Assembly (NCBI GenBank): GCA_902785445.1
Contig: CACZYN010000073.1
Coordinates: 1 to 8,417, forward strand
Origin: an uncultured Anaerovibrio sp.
Lineage (GTDB): Bacteria > Bacillota > Negativicutes > Selenomonadales > Selenomonadaceae
Direction of reading: 5' to 3'
DNA length: 8,417 nt
The notes beneath the pieces were generated by a model, which did no database searches, was not told the DNA's origin, and was given only the letters and a program-made list of their open reading frames with translations. Positions within the stretch are counted from its first letter, which is position 1, and the number at the start of each line of letters is the position of its first letter. Positions 1-6,468 of this stretch are shown piece after piece. The translations under genes were made by a program, and so were the position numbers.

Positions 1-73
1 CCCGAACCCGACGGGCAATCAGCTGGTTGTACTGACCACCAAAATCCAATACCAAGATCATTTCATTTGCCAA
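1..73 (-). CDS. guaA: GMP synthase (glutamine-hydrolysing), N-terminal fragment
   Basis: Only the first 24 codons are in the window; the gene continues past the left edge. The translation (TTG read as Met) is MANEMILVLDFGGQYNQLIA followed by RRVR, the highly conserved start of GuaA. This is the first strand of the class I glutamine amidotransferase domain, which supplies ammonia for converting XMP to GMP, the last step of guanine nucleotide synthesis in the cytoplasm. The start is the TTG at 73-71: a perfect AGGAGG (83-88) lies 9 bases upstream, whereas the in-frame ATG at 61-59 is 21 bases from it. The gene has its own promoter (124-153) and is separated from recX by a terminator and a structured element. 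The catalytic Cys-His-Glu triad and the ATP-pyrophosphatase domain lie outside the window. Confidence 0.93.
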   Translation of the reverse strand, partial: MANEMILVLDFGGQYNQLIARRVR

Positions 74-82
74 GAGTAGTTT

Positions 83-88
83 CCTCCT
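83..88 (-). promoter_or_regulatory. guaA ribosome binding site
   Basis: On the minus strand this reads AGGAGG, a perfect Shine-Dalgarno match, 9 bases before a TTG codon. It decides in favour of the TTG start (73-71) over the downstream ATG (61-59). Confidence 0.85.
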
Positions 89-98
89 TCAAATAATG

Positions 99-128
99 TT
101 TACAATACAAATCTTCCGCAAATAGTAT
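99..128 (+). promoter_or_regulatory. Candidate plus-strand promoter ahead of the structured RNA element
   Basis: Plus strand: -35 TTTACA (99-104, 5 of 6 matches to TTGACA), 18-base spacer, -10 TAGTAT (123-128, 4 of 6). Start would be near 135, about 28 bases before the first hairpin at 163. This leaves room for a short 5' segment in front of the folded part. It overlaps the guaA promoter on the other strand almost completely, so use of one may hinder the other. The region is AT-rich, so a chance match is possible. Confidence 0.35.
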
Positions 129-153
129 AACATAAGGCAATGCCGTAAGTAAA
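124..153 (-). promoter_or_regulatory. Predicted sigma-70-type promoter of guaA
   Basis: Minus strand: -35 TTTACT (148-153), 18-base spacer, -10 TATACT (124-129). Transcription would start near 117, giving a 5' leader of about 44 bases. That leader is too short for a purine riboswitch, and no such motif is visible. The structured element at 158-277 lies upstream of this promoter, so it is not part of the guaA leader unless recX transcription reads through. Confidence 0.55.
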
Positions 154-162
154 ATGAGACTT

Positions 163-193
163 GTTCAGTGGGAGCTCTGTATTCCCACTGAAC
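163..193. repeat. Perfect 11-bp inverted repeat (hairpin)
   Basis: GTTCAGTGGGA (163-173) and its exact complement TCCCACTGAAC (183-193) flank a 9-base loop. There is no T-run on either side, so it is not a conventional terminator. It forms the first stem of the structured element at 158-277. Confidence 0.9.
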
Positions 194-212
194 TTAGTAG
201 AATAAATCCAAA

Positions 213-266
213 GCTTACGGGTGCTTGACTCCCACCTTAGAGGAAGGAGCCTTAGCACCCGTTAGC
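213..266. repeat. Long imperfect hairpin, second stem of the structured element
   Basis: Arms at 213-225 and 254-266 pair over 13 positions with one T-T mismatch (216/263). The 28-base interior holds a second, smaller helix. On the minus strand that inner helix reads CTCCTTCCT-CTA-AGGTGGGAG followed by TCAAG, resembling the terminal hairpins of IS200/IS605-family elements. Neither flank has a T-run. Confidence 0.85.
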
Positions 267-277
267 GTGGGGTAAAA

Positions 278-304
278 CAGGGTATGGAAAATTTCCATAC
301 CCTG
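278..304 (-). terminator. Rho-independent terminator after recX
   Basis: CAGGGTATGGAAA (278-290) is complementary to TTTCCATACCCTG (292-304). The realistic stem is about 11 bp with a 5-base AT loop. On the minus strand it is followed by a short TTTTA run and lies 13 bases past the recX stop codon. The U-tract is short, so termination may be partial. On the plus strand it is followed only by CTTTG, but it could still mark the 3' end of a plus-strand transcript from the element at 158-277. Confidence 0.75.
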
Positions 305-317
305 CTTTGCTAACTGA

Positions 318-788
318 TTAATAACCTTCTTCTTCCTCTGATTTGCACTCCTCCGCAGCATCCCGGGCTGCATCGTAGCAAAAGCCCTTGCTGTAGAGAT
401 ATTGCATCATCTTCTGAAAAGGCACCGAATTTTTATACTTGCGGCGTAAAACCTTGGTGGCCTTGTCAATTTCCACCTCGTAAATATCCTCCGGCACGCA
501 GGAGTGCACCAAATCACTGGGATACCCCTGCTGCATCAGCTTGGCACAAATCTGTTTTACGCTGTAGCTGGAGGATTCCAGCAAATACTCAAAACGCCGT
601 TTGCAGCCTGCCGCGTCGTCAATATAATGCTTTTCCTTCAGCCAATCCACTGTTTCCTGTATTTCTTCCTGACTGTATTGGCGCCGAGCCAATTTATCTG
701 ACAGGCGACGTACACTTTGGTCACTGCGGGACAGCAGCTCCACGGCCTTAGCCTTGGCTGATGGCTTGGGAAGCTGTTTCTTATTCAT
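318..788 (-). CDS. recX: Regulatory protein RecX
   Basis: A 156-residue protein of the usual RecX length. RecX binds RecA filaments and modulates recombinase and co-protease activity in the cytoplasm. The sequence is built of the family's three-helix repeats: around 15-55 (SRSDQSVRRLSDKLARR, then WLKEKHYIDD), 60-100 (SYSVKQICAKLMQQGY), and 105-150 (KATKVLRRKYKN, then MMQYLYSKGF). It is basic in the first half and ends in an acidic tail (EECKSEEEE). The ATG (788-786) lies inside the 3' end of recA, overlapping it by 8 bases (ATGAATAA), so the two are cotranscribed and probably translationally coupled. No strong separate Shine-Dalgarno is visible; an AAGG lies upstream within recA. Gene order recA-recX supports the call, and a terminator follows directly. 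Confidence 0.93.
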   Translation of the reverse strand: MNKKQLPKPSAKAKAVELLSRSDQSVRRLSDKLARRQYSQEEIQETVDWLKEKHYIDDAAGCKRRFEYLLESSSYSVKQICAKLMQQGYPSDLVHSCVPEDIYEVEIDKATKVLRRKYKNSVPFQKMMQYLYSKGFCYDAARDAAEECKSEEEEGY

Positions 789-1824
789 CGCCGCCAGCCT
801 TGGTCTTCTTGTTTGGTGAAGTCAGCTTCTGCATAACCGCATCGTCCTTAATCATTTCGTGAACCTTGCCTTCAATCTCTGCAAAGAGCTCCGGCTGATT
901 GCGGAATATCTCTTTAACGGTGTCCTTGCCCTGACCTAAACGGGCTCCATTATAAGAGTACCAGGAACCGCTCTTTTGCATGATTTCCAAATCAGCAGCA
1001 ATATCAATGAGACTGCCCTCTCTGGACACGCCTTCACCATACATAATGTCAAATTCAGCAGTCTTAAACGGTGGAGCCACCTTATTCTTAACTACCTTAA
1101 CCCGGGTACGGTTACCCAGAATATTGGTTCCCTGCTTAATTTGGTCATATTTACGTACATCAAGGCGAACCGAAGCATAGAACTTCAGGGCCCGACCACC
1201 AGTGGTGGTTTCCGGATTACCATACATTACCCCCACCTTTTCACGAATCTGGTTAATGAAAATAGCGGTGGTACGGGACTTGCTGATAACACCCGTAAGC
1301 TTACGCATGGCCTGGCTCATGAGACGAGCCAAGAGGCCCACATGGGCATCACCCATATCGCCTTCGATTTCAGCCTTTGGCACCAGGGCAGCTACCGAGT
1401 CCACAACAATAATATCAATAGCACCACTGCGTACCAGAGCCTCTGCAATTTCCAAGGCCTGCTCGCCGGTATCCGGCTGGGAAATCAGGAGATTATCAAT
1501 ATCTACTCCCAGCTTCTTGGCATAAACCGGATCCAAAGCATGCTCTGCATCAATAAAGGCCGCAATTCCGCCATTCTTCTGTGCCTCGGCTATCATATGA
1601 AGAGTAACGGTAGTTTTACCGGAAGACTCCGGACCAAATATCTCAATAATACGTCCCCGAGGTATACCACCTACTCCCAGGGCTATATCCAATGGCAAAA
1701 TACCAGTAGGAATTACTTCCACATTCATATCATTAGCGGCATCGCCCAGCCGCATAATGGCCCCCTTGCCGTAATCCTTCTCAATCTGCTTGAGGGCACT
1801 TTTTAACGCTTCTTCCTTTTCCAT
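781..1824 (-). CDS. recA: Recombinase RecA
   Basis: A full-length RecA of 347 residues. It is the cytoplasmic ATP-dependent strand-exchange protein of homologous recombination and the co-protease that triggers LexA self-cleavage. Visible motifs: Walker A GPESSGKT (64-71), catalytic Glu in FIDAEHALDP (E94), Walker B strand IDIIVVDSVAAL, and the signature ALKFYASVRLDVRK after the L2 loop with GNPETTTGGRALKF. The N-terminal helix (ALKSALKQIEKDYGKGAIMRLGD) and C-terminal domain are intact; the tail is short, with basic KKTK before the final DE. The start is the ATG at 1824-1822, 10 bases after an AAGGGAG ribosome site (1835-1841). It has its own extended -10 promoter and shares a transcript with recX. 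No complete Firmicutes-type SOS box is visible upstream. No truncation or unusual residues were seen. Confidence 0.99.
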   Translation of the reverse strand: MEKEEALKSALKQIEKDYGKGAIMRLGDAANDMNVEVIPTGILPLDIALGVGGIPRGRIIEIFGPESSGKTTVTLHMIAEAQKNGGIAAFIDAEHALDPVYAKKLGVDIDNLLISQPDTGEQALEIAEALVRSGAIDIIVVDSVAALVPKAEIEGDMGDAHVGLLARLMSQAMRKLTGVISKSRTTAIFINQIREKVGVMYGNPETTTGGRALKFYASVRLDVRKYDQIKQGTNILGNRTRVKVVKNKVAPPFKTAEFDIMYGEGVSREGSLIDIAADLEIMQKSGSWYSYNGARLGQGKDTVKEIFRNQPELFAEIEGKVHEMIKDDAVMQKLTSPNKKTKAGGDE

Positions 1825-1899
1825 GAATGAAAAACTCCCTTCTCTATTTGAATATCCTCATAAATTTTATCATGTGTTCTATTTTATTCACTGTTATGT

Positions 1900-1928
1900 A
1901 TTATACCAAACAAAGGTTTTAATTACAA
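1900..1928 (-). promoter_or_regulatory. Predicted recA promoter
   Basis: Minus strand: -35 TTGTAA (1923-1928), 17-base spacer, perfect -10 TATAAT (1900-1905) preceded by TGG, an extended -10. The start would be near 1893, giving a leader of about 69 bases. A GAAC half-site (in AGAACACATG, 1871-1880) lies in the leader, but the matching GTTC half at 4-base spacing is absent. A second TATAAT at 1970-1975 has only a poor -35 that runs into the upstream terminator. Confidence 0.7.
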
Positions 1929-1988
1929 TAACATTTACTTCCTGTTGTATTTTTTTATCTTTTATATAAATTATACTATCTTTACAAT

Positions 1989-2025
1989 AAAAAATGAAGT
2001 TATTTTAAAAATAACTTCATTTTTT
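1989..2025 (-). terminator. Rho-independent terminator of the RND efflux operon
   Basis: A perfect 16-bp inverted repeat (1989-2004 with 2010-2025) with a 5-base loop: an AT-rich stem containing TGAAGTTATT, with A6 on one side and T6 on the other. It begins 9 bases past the permease stop codon. The symmetry gives a U-run in both directions, so it can work bidirectionally. It separates the efflux operon from recA. Confidence 0.9.
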
Positions 2026-2033
2026 AAGTCATA

Positions 2034-5000
2034 TTAGACAAATCTACGTTTATTCTTCTTATGTTCTTCCTTCCGTACCTTTATCAAATCACCAAAGCGA
2101 ACGGTCAGAATATAGAAGGCCGGAATAATAAAGATACTTATGCAGGTAGCAAACAACATACCGCCTACTACTGCCACACCCATACCATTACGGGCCGCTG
2201 CACCGGCACCAGTTGCACTGGCCAGTGGCAAACAACCAATAATAAAGGCAAAGGATGTCATAAGTATTGGACGAAGTCGCAGTCCCGCTGCCTCAATGGC
2301 TGCCTTTAATGGATTCATGCCGGCGTCAGCTCGTGCCTTGGCAAATTCTACAATCAAAATCGCATTCTTTGCCGACAGACCTATGAGCATAATAACACCT
2401 ATCTGCATATATACGCTGTTCTGAAGACCGGCATTATAGGAGCCCAGCAAGGTCTCGAAGAGGCTGACTGCCAACTCGGAGAACAGAGCACCAAAAATAC
2501 CCACCGGCACGGAGAGAAGTACCGCAAATGGTACGCTCCAGCTTTCATAGAGAGCTGCCAGACACAGGAAGACAAATACCAGGGCCAAGGCCAAAACCTG
2601 ACCGGTAGAGCTGCTGCTCTTGACTTCCTCACGGGCCTGACCGGACCACTCAATGTTATAACCAGTCGGTGCTACCTCTTTAACAACCTCCTCCATAGCC
2701 GCTATGGCCTGACCAGAGGAATAACCGCTGCCGGCATTACCCTGGAAGGACATGGCCTTGGACGCATTGAAGCGATGTACTATGGATGGCGCAGTACTAA
2801 GCTTTGGTGTCAGGAGAGATTCCAGCGGAATCATCTGACCGCTGCTGTTGCGAACATACATAAAACGCATATCCTCGGCGGCGGTACGATAAGCCTTATC
2901 AGCCTGCAGCATTACCTTGTAGGTACGGCCAAACTGGTTAAAGTCATTGACCTGACTACCACCATAGAATACCTGCATGGTGGTAAATATATCCGACAAG
3001 GCTACGCCCATACTCTTGGCCTTGTCACGATCCACATCATATTGAATAATTGGAGAATTAATCTTGTAAGTACAACGAACACCCTGCAGTTCTGGCCGCT
3101 GATTGGCCGCTGCCACAATCTTCTGGGCGGTTTCATTCAGCTCTTCATCCGTATGTCCGGACAAATCCTGCAGCTCCATCTGCCAACCACCAACGGTACC
3201 AAGACCTGGCAGTGCCGGCAGGTTAAAGGCTACTACCTGAGCTTCTGGTGCAACCTTGGCACCTACCCCAAAGGTTTTCATTATCAAGGCATTAATGGAG
3301 GTATCCGGTGTAGTACGGTCATCCCAGCCATCCAGACCTATAAACATAGTACCGGCATTTGGCTTGGAACCAAAGGAGAAAATATCAAAACCTGTGATGG
3401 CCATGACATTCTTTACGCCAGGAATCTCCCGTATACCTTCGGAAACATTGTCCATGGTGATAGATGTCTGATTTATGGAAGTACCCTCCGGCAAAGAAAC
3501 AGAAACAGCATAATAGCCCTGGTCCTCATCCGGAACGAAGGTACTTGGCACAATCTTATACAGGAAGGCCGTAAGTCCGGTAACAATCACAATCAATATT
3601 ACTGCATATTTAATGTTGGCAATAAACCAGCCTACCACGCCCTGATAGCTGATGCGCATTTCATTGAATTTTTCATTGAACTTGGCGAAAAAGCGGCCTA
3701 ACACACCATCATTATTCTTTTCCCCCACATCCGTAGACTTCAGTATGGTCGCACACAAAGCCGGGGTAAGGGTAAGAGCCACAAAGGCCGACAAAGCCAT
3801 GGATATGGCAATTGTAAGGGCGAACTGTCGATAGAGCACACCCATCATACCGCCCAGGAAGGCTACCGGTACAAATACCGCCGCCAATACGAAGGCAATG
3901 GCCACAACTGGTCCCTGCACCTCATCCATAGCCCGTTCAGTGGCATCCACAACTGAAAGGCCGGTACTCATATGATGCTCTACATTCTCGATTACTACTA
4001 TGGCGTCATCTACTACCAGACCGATGGCCAATACCATGGCAAACAGGGTCAGGGTATTAATGGAGAAGCCTAAAATGACGAAGGCCACAAAGGTACCAAT
4101 CAAGGATACCGGTACTGCCAACAGCGGAATAAGGGTTGCCCGCCAGTTCTGCAGGAAGATAAATACTACCAATACTACCAGCAGCAGAGCCTCGAAGAAG
4201 GTCTCCACAACCTCCTTAATGGAGGTACCGATGTAATCAGTGGTATCAACGATATACTTAAGCTCCAAATCCGGTGGGAACACCTTTTGGGCCTCGGCCA
4301 AAATCTTTCGGCATTCAGCCACTGTGGTCATGGTATTGGCATCCTCTGTCAGCTGAATACCAAAACCCACCGTATTTTTTATACCGTTCATTTTTGGGAA
4401 TACGGCGTACTGGGTAGCACCAATTTCCACTCTGGCTACATCCTTGAGATGAACCATGGAACCATTGGAATCGGTCTTAACAACGATTTCGCCAAACTGC
4501 TCCGGAGTAACCAGACGGCCGTCAATCTTACCGGTAAACTGCTTTTCCTGCATATCGCTGATAGGCAGGGCACCTACTGTACCGGCCGGAGCCTGCAAAT
4601 TCTGCTCCTTAACGGCACTGATTATATCATTTACAGTCAAATTCAATTCTGCCAGACGGTCAGGATTGAGCCAAACACGCATGGAGTGGTCCGCACCGAA
4701 GATCTGCACCGAACCTACACCATCTACGCGCTTTATTTTATCGATAACGTAAATATCAGCATAGTTCTTTATCCAGGTGGTATCATAAGTACCTTCAGGT
4801 GATAACATGGAAACCATCAAGGCCATATCATTGGAGGACTTCTTGGTAACCACACCAGTGGTCTTAACACTGTCCGGCAGGCTGGAGTTAGCCACCGCTA
4901 CTGCATTCTGGACCTTTACCGCATCCATATCACCATCGGTACCCAGCTCAAATACAACCGACATGGAATAGTAACCAGAGTCCGAAGCATTGGAATTCAT

Positions 5001-5231
5001 GTAATCCATGCCCTGAACACCGTTTACCTGCTGCTCGATTACCTGAGCTACTGTTTCATTCAATACATTGGCATTAGCACCAATATACGTAGTACTAACT
5101 GAAATAGTCGGTGGTGAAATCTGCGGATACATGGCTATAGGCAGCTGCACGGCCGACAGCAAACCACCGATAACGATAATCAGGGATATAACTATGGCAA
5201 ATATCGGTCTATGTATGAAAAATTTAGACAC
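2034..5231 (-). CDS. RND (HAE1-family) multidrug efflux transporter, AcrB/MexB type
   Basis: A 1065-residue inner-membrane proton/drug antiporter, full length for the family (AcrB is about 1049). It would form the trimer that captures hydrophobic compounds from the inner membrane and periplasm and drives them through an outer-membrane channel. Visible features: TM1 with the family start FFIHRPIFAIVISL (4-17); porter domain from about 30; TM4 GLVVDDAIVVIENVE with the proton-relay pair D408/D409; second half starting at TM7 (about 541-558, ILIVIVTGL) and a second porter domain (about 565-870); TM10 IGLSAKNAILIVEFAK with K955; and RLRPILMTS with R985 and T992. The relay is complete, so the pump should be active. 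The start is GTG (5231-5229): GGGGG (5239-5243) lies 7 bases upstream and abuts the adaptor stop codon, implying coupled translation. Substrates cannot be told from sequence. Confidence 0.96.
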   Translation of the reverse strand: MSKFFIHRPIFAIVISLIIVIGGLLSAVQLPIAMYPQISPPTISVSTTYIGANANVLNETVAQVIEQQVNGVQGMDYMNSNASDSGYYSMSVVFELGTDGDMDAVKVQNAVAVANSSLPDSVKTTGVVTKKSSNDMALMVSMLSPEGTYDTTWIKNYADIYVIDKIKRVDGVGSVQIFGADHSMRVWLNPDRLAELNLTVNDIISAVKEQNLQAPAGTVGALPISDMQEKQFTGKIDGRLVTPEQFGEIVVKTDSNGSMVHLKDVARVEIGATQYAVFPKMNGIKNTVGFGIQLTEDANTMTTVAECRKILAEAQKVFPPDLELKYIVDTTDYIGTSIKEVVETFFEALLLVVLVVFIFLQNWRATLIPLLAVPVSLIGTFVAFVILGFSINTLTLFAMVLAIGLVVDDAIVVIENVEHHMSTGLSVVDATERAMDEVQGPVVAIAFVLAAVFVPVAFLGGMMGVLYRQFALTIAISMALSAFVALTLTPALCATILKSTDVGEKNNDGVLGRFFAKFNEKFNEMRISYQGVVGWFIANIKYAVILIVIVTGLTAFLYKIVPSTFVPDEDQGYYAVSVSLPEGTSINQTSITMDNVSEGIREIPGVKNVMAITGFDIFSFGSKPNAGTMFIGLDGWDDRTTPDTSINALIMKTFGVGAKVAPEAQVVAFNLPALPGLGTVGGWQMELQDLSGHTDEELNETAQKIVAAANQRPELQGVRCTYKINSPIIQYDVDRDKAKSMGVALSDIFTTMQVFYGGSQVNDFNQFGRTYKVMLQADKAYRTAAEDMRFMYVRNSSGQMIPLESLLTPKLSTAPSIVHRFNASKAMSFQGNAGSGYSSGQAIAAMEEVVKEVAPTGYNIEWSGQAREEVKSSSSTGQVLALALVFVFLCLAALYESWSVPFAVLLSVPVGIFGALFSELAVSLFETLLGSYNAGLQNSVYMQIGVIMLIGLSAKNAILIVEFAKARADAGMNPLKAAIEAAGLRLRPILMTSFAFIIGCLPLASATGAGAAARNGMGVAVVGGMLFATCISIFIIPAFYILTVRFGDLIKVRKEEHKKNKRRFV

Positions 5232-5243
5232 CCGTCTACCCCC

Positions 5244-6413
5244 TTAATCGTGCTTATCTACAAAAGAAAGTCCTAATTCTTCTGGTGTAATCATAGTGAC
5301 ATTCATCTCTACACCTTCAGTAAGATTGGTAAGGCCTTCCACCACAACTTTTTCGTTGCCCTTAAGGCCGCTCTTAATTACATAGTAACTGCCCACAGTT
5401 TCTCCCAGTTCTACAGGAATGGTTACAGACTTGTTATCCTCACCAACGACAATAACAAATGACTTACCCAATAACTGCTGTACGGACCGCTGAGGTACTA
5501 AAATTGCGTCCTTGATGGTATCTCCCACCAAACGTGCTCTGGCAAACATACCTGGAATCAACACGCCCTTGGCATTGTCAAACTGGGCCTTTATCAGCAG
5601 AGAAGAAGTGTTGCCTTCCATGGAACGGTCCACCTCAACCACGTTGCCTAAAGCTGGGTATTCTTTACCATCACTTAAGACAATACGAACATTTTTGCTT
5701 GGCAAAGCCATGCCAGGTACTACATCATTAGCCACATACTTAAGATATTCTGCTTCACTAACACTGAACTGTACCATCATTGGATCACTGGTACCGATAG
5801 TTACCAGTGGAGTAGTACCGGCTGCCGCAAAGGTACCCACGGCCACGTCATCCACTGCCAGCTTACCACTCATAGGAGCATATACAATCGTATCATCCAA
5901 ATTTTGCTGCGCGGTTTGTACCAAGGCTTCCATAGCTCGTACATTAGCCTCCAAGGCATTTACCTGAGCCTGCTGATTGGTAACAACTTGCTCAGATACT
6001 GCATCAGCGGCAAAAAGCTGCTGATTACGGCTAAGCTCTACCCGGGCATTATTCAGGTTAGCCTGAGCCTGGGCCAAATTAGCCTGGGCATTCAGCAGAG
6101 CTGCCTGGTAAGTACGGGAATCAATGCGATACAAAGCCTGACCAGCCTGAACCTGGTCACCGCCCTTAATATACTTTTCCACAATAGTGCCGGACACCTT
6201 GGCTGTAACCTTAGTAGTATCCTTGCCCTTTACGGTACCAGGATATTCCAAAGTCACTGGCGTATCCCGCTTGATAACATCCATTGCCTTAACCTGCGGT
6301 GTACTGGCTCCGCCACGCATACCGGCCATCTGACTCATTATGAACATATATCCGCCGATAATCGCAGCAATAATAATCACCGCACCTATAACAACACCCT
6401 TTTTAGATAACAA
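5244..6413 (-). CDS. RND efflux periplasmic adaptor (membrane fusion protein), AcrA/MexA type
   Basis: A 389-residue adaptor that links the RND transporter to an outer-membrane channel in a tripartite pump. An N-terminal membrane anchor (about 6-27, VVIGAVIIIAAIIGGYMFI) without a lipobox cysteine tethers it to the inner membrane, unlike lipidated AcrA. It is followed by the biotinyl-lipoyl-like half-motifs (about 60-98 and 174-206, with GTIVEKYIKGGDQVQAGQ and APMSGKL), a short alanine/glutamine-rich alpha-hairpin (100-172), a beta-barrel domain (about 207-290) and a membrane-proximal domain (to about 375). The hairpin tip keeps the Rx3Lx6S motif (R129, L133, S140) used to contact TolC-like channels. 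The start is TTG (6413-6411) with AGGAGG (6422-6427) 8 bases upstream; no ATG fits. The transporter follows after 12 bases. No outer-membrane channel gene is in the window, so that partner must be encoded elsewhere. Confidence 0.95.
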   Translation of the reverse strand: MLSKKGVVIGAVIIIAAIIGGYMFIMSQMAGMRGGASTPQVKAMDVIKRDTPVTLEYPGTVKGKDTTKVTAKVSGTIVEKYIKGGDQVQAGQALYRIDSRTYQAALLNAQANLAQAQANLNNARVELSRNQQLFAADAVSEQVVTNQQAQVNALEANVRAMEALVQTAQQNLDDTIVYAPMSGKLAVDDVAVGTFAAAGTTPLVTIGTSDPMMVQFSVSEAEYLKYVANDVVPGMALPSKNVRIVLSDGKEYPALGNVVEVDRSMEGNTSSLLIKAQFDNAKGVLIPGMFARARLVGDTIKDAILVPQRSVQQLLGKSFVIVVGEDNKSVTIPVELGETVGSYYVIKSGLKGNEKVVVEGLTNLTEGVEMNVTMITPEELGLSFVDKHD

Positions 6414-6421
6414 ATTCTATT

Positions 6422-6427
6422 CCTCCT
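6422..6427 (-). promoter_or_regulatory. Ribosome binding site of the RND adaptor gene
   Basis: AGGAGG on the minus strand, 8 bases before TTG (6413-6411). It sets a non-ATG start for the adaptor. Confidence 0.8.
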
Positions 6428-6433
6428 AACTAA

Positions 6434-6452
6434 AAAACAATCTGATTGTTTT
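6434..6452. promoter_or_regulatory. Perfect 19-bp palindrome, likely repressor operator of the efflux operon
   Basis: AAAACAATC-T-GATTGTTTT: two exact 9-bp half-sites around one central base. It lies between the candidate promoters and the ribosome site of the adaptor gene. The size and symmetry suit a dimeric TetR- or MarR-type repressor, the usual local regulators of RND pumps (inference). No such regulator is encoded in the window. In RNA it could form a hairpin, but the loop would be too tight for the full stem. Confidence 0.6.
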
Positions 6453-6468
6453 ACTAAACTAAATATCA

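Larger units (their letters stand above)
158..277 (+). ncRNA. Structured RNA element resembling an orphan HEARO / IscB omega-RNA
   Basis: Visible structure on the plus strand: a perfect 11-bp hairpin (163-173 with 183-193, 9-base loop); an unpaired AU-rich linker (194-212); then a long stem GCTTACGGGTGCT (213-225) with AGCACCCGTTAGC (254-266), 13 positions with one T-T mismatch. Inside the long stem a smaller helix pairs CTCC (229-232) with GGAG (246-249) and CCT with AGG. The inner CCCAC (231-235) can pair with GTGGG (267-271) just outside the stem, a possible pseudoknot. From family knowledge, multi-stem, pseudoknotted RNAs of about 100-200 nt with a mobile-element edge are typical of HEARO RNAs, which guide the IscB nucleases of IS200/IS605-type transposons. 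An ATGA at 154-157 matches the junction I recall for HEARO. No IscB, TnpA or TnpB gene is nearby, so this would be a solo copy. Both strands can fold; the plus-strand assignment rests on resemblance and the candidate promoter. Alternatives are a non-autonomous palindromic repeat or an unrelated RNA. Confidence 0.5.

Noticed and set aside
163..193. Hairpin as a recX or guaA terminator
   Set aside because: No T-run follows it on either strand, and recX already has a terminator at 278-304.
74..317. Guanine/purine riboswitch or other guaA leader control
   Set aside because: The predicted guaA start of transcription is near 117 and the folded region lies upstream of the promoter; the purine aptamer core is not seen.
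976..1806. Long open frame (276 codons) on the plus strand opposite recA
   Set aside because: It lies wholly antisense to a textbook recA, has no ribosome site or recognisable domain, and its composition looks like reverse-strand translation.
1871..1880. SOS box in the recA leader
   Set aside because: Only a GAAC half-site; the second half reads GATA rather than GTTC.
2775..3701. 308-codon open frame on the plus strand opposite the RND transporter (and a shorter one at 4287-4802)
   Set aside because: Shadows of a highly conserved gene; no start signals and no recognisable protein features.
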